Shown here: positions 62,039 through 64,000 of the stretch, piece after piece
Numbering within the stretch: position 1 is the first letter of the stretch
Layout of the letters: each line of letters opens with the position of its first letter
NCBI GenBank assembly: GCA_027922465.2
Contig: BQMF02000007.1
Coordinates: 806,001-870,000, forward strand
Direction of reading: 5' to 3'
DNA length: 64,000 bases
From: Turritopsis dohrnii
Lineage: Eukaryota; Cnidaria; Hydrozoa; Anthoathecata; Oceaniidae
The notes under the pieces: generated by a model
The model's input: the letters and a program-made list of their open reading frames with translations, nothing else
Databases searched by the model: none
What the model was told of the DNA's origin: nothing
Position numbers and translations under genes: made by a program

Positions 62039-64000
62039 GTTTATTTCCGTTCTTTGGTTCCTTGTTATAACAATTATAGAGAGAAAAGCAGACAACATCA
62101 GCTTCAACAAAGAAACGTGGACTGAAACACTTCATATATTTTGTTCTGTATTATATAACGTCAGTGTTTTGGTACTCTTTAAGGCCCTGCTTGATATATT
62201 TTTGGCAGCTTTATAGCTAGATCTGAATAATAAGAAGGTCATTGTGATGGCTTAAGTGATTATAAGCTATAAACATTTTTTCCAGGCCCAAAAATGCATA
62301 ATTAACGCTTATTTGGTAAAGGAAACGAAATTCCAGGGGTAGGTACAATACCCTTGGGGCCTGTAAAGTAGCTATGTTGCAGTTCCACTTATTTCAAGTT
62401 TTAACGTGAAATTATATACTAGAAAATTGAATAAAAGAGTAAAAGCCAAAAACTTTCCTTTATTTTTATTATCCAACTAAAAATTCAGAAAGGTTTGTAC
62501 CCCCGGATTTAAATAAACGTGTATGGCTAATAACTCGGAACGACTTAATTTTTTCATAGTGGTGTTTTCTTATTTTTTGCTCCATTTTGAAAGGGCAATC
62601 GATTGGTATAGGTGTTATTTGAAATTAGTGACATTGATTTTTTACCCTATGGGGAAATTGGGCCCAAAATGGGACCCGGAAATTGGGCACTTTGGGCACA
62701 GATTTTAAAAAATCGGTCGGTACCATGAAATTATGTGGCCTTTTGTGATACTAAATCAGTTGAAAAACGTAGTTGGACACCATTTCCCATTTGAGCCTGA
62801 GTATGTGACAGACTATTATCGAGGAGTGTTGGAGAAATCGTGTGTTTCAGAGCTGACTGTATGTACTTCGTCTTACCTGTCTCGACATTCATGTGTAACG
62901 GCTAGAGAAGAAAGATGTGCTAGAACTTGGGTAAAAACTACACATTTTGGAACATTTTACATCGGTCACACTCACCTGGTAAAACTTCAATCAAAAAAAC
63001 AAAACAAAAGCGTTTATTTCCAGATGGCTTATAACTTCTATCAATACATATCGTCCTTGATTATCAAAGCGAAGAAGTTCCTCTAAAGTTAGTATCAACG
63101 AGTCATCCATAATGATTGAAGTCAACTTGAGATTAGATAGTTGACCTGTCGGCAGTGTTAAGATGGGCGTGTTAAGATGGGCGTTGCTCTTATTAGGACA
63201 AAATCTGTGCAATTGGGCGATGTCTTATAAATAAATATAAATAAAATATATAAATTCGCTGATACATTGCTTTGTACGATGCACATCGGAGTGAAGTTTT
63301 TCAGATCGATCGTAAACAAGGGAGGTATTCATTTTTTAAAAAAAATAATCATCAAGGAATCAAACCACCACAAATTCACGATGTGATTGGTGGAAATAAT
63401 AAACAGGCGATTGGTGGAAATATTCTTTATATCTATGAAAGAGTTAGGAAATCGTTGGTGATAAATCTGATAAATTATATTCTTTTTTCAAAATTCAAAA
63501 CATTTGATATATCCCCCTAATCCAAAAAATAATTGGAGTTACACAAAAATGGAAACACATCAGCGACATCTCACTTCCTCTTCGCGTAGTTGCATCACGA
63601 ATCTATCTCCAATGTAAGTACTTCCTCTCTTTGTCCGTGCAACTTTGGCACCAGTTTACGCGAAAACCACGACGTTAGGATGTTAGGTGCTAGGATGAGA
63701 ATTAACATCTTCTGACCGTTGTAAGTGGGTAGGTAATCGTTTCATGTTGACAACATAAAACCGGAGCATAATTCTCACGGAAAGCGGACTCAGAGGAATT
63801 GAAAATCATTCCACGGGCTATGAAGAGTATGAAATGACGCACGACTTACACACGACGTGGCGAGTATGTAAAAAACGAACATGAAATCGTTCAACAACTT
63901 ATTGCTTCCCAGAGGTCCGCATCGTTATACATTATAATTGGGCAACTTGGCTAAACACGGTCTGTTCCATACATTGTATGTAATAAATAAATCGGATACA
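62039..64000. other. no gene seen
   Basis: Frames up to 117 codons (62,733-63,086) without recognisable domains. Small direct repeats: 'gttaagatgggcgt' twice at ~63,159-63,186. Confidence 0.35.

Noticed and set aside
62733..63086. 117-codon ORF as a gene
   Set aside because: No recognisable domain, start context or splice signals; length is within chance for this region.

Overview
The window is AT-rich, intron-containing animal DNA packed with transposable elements. Metazoan origin is supported by a single-exon CDK5 activator gene (p35/p39 type), a THAP-domain gene, a probable CABIT-domain gene and several GT-AG introns. The mix of repeats (a Maverick/Polinton, PIF/Harbinger elements with MADF/BESS partner genes, DIRS-type and zinc-finger/endonuclease LINE retroelements) suggests a cnidarian or similar marine invertebrate. 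That taxonomic guess is inference; no rRNA or mitochondrial marker is present.

Layout. 0-2.5 kb: a CABIT-like gene (minus strand) and a small MADF fragment. 2.6-19 kb: repeat-rich DNA dominated by one dispersed/tandem family with an (ACAG)n tract and a GC-rich palindromic core, in both orientations, interrupted by a LINE fragment, a LINE 3' end, MITE-like elements and a 763-bp Harbinger-type element carrying a MADF exon. 19.2-22.1 kb: a decayed DIRS-type retrotransposon (minus strand) split by an 856-bp TA-flanked MITE. 22.6-25.1 kb: two 5'-truncated LINE copies with target-site duplications, one inserted after codon 2 of a small gene. 25.65-31.67 kb: a 6-kb PIF/Harbinger element with transposase and MADF-BESS remnants and two nested elements. 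32.8-33.65 kb: the CDK5 activator. 34-38 kb: mostly noncoding, with a CACGTG cluster and an exact 8 x 29-bp tandem array. 37.98-38.4 kb: THAP gene.

38,886-56,328 is a Maverick/Polinton of about 17.4 kb with ~890-bp terminal inverted repeats and a 5-bp target duplication, inserted in a SWIM zinc-finger gene whose halves lie on both sides. It encodes protein-primed-type DNA polymerase B, a DD35E integrase, an A32-like packaging ATPase, a double-jelly-roll major capsid protein, a probable minor capsid protein and about nine further small or membrane proteins. The element looks recently inserted (near-identical TIRs) but defective: the polymerase has an in-frame stop and lacks motif C, the integrase has an in-frame stop, the major capsid gene is split by a 1.73-kb insertion flanked by a 9-bp duplication, and no adenain-like protease was found.

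56.3-64 kb: a 26-base G run, a decayed gene of a recurrent invertebrate family, more MITEs, and a spliced, frameshifted gene (59.3-62.0 kb) with an EADHR...DTDV signature. The last 2 kb show nothing recognisable.
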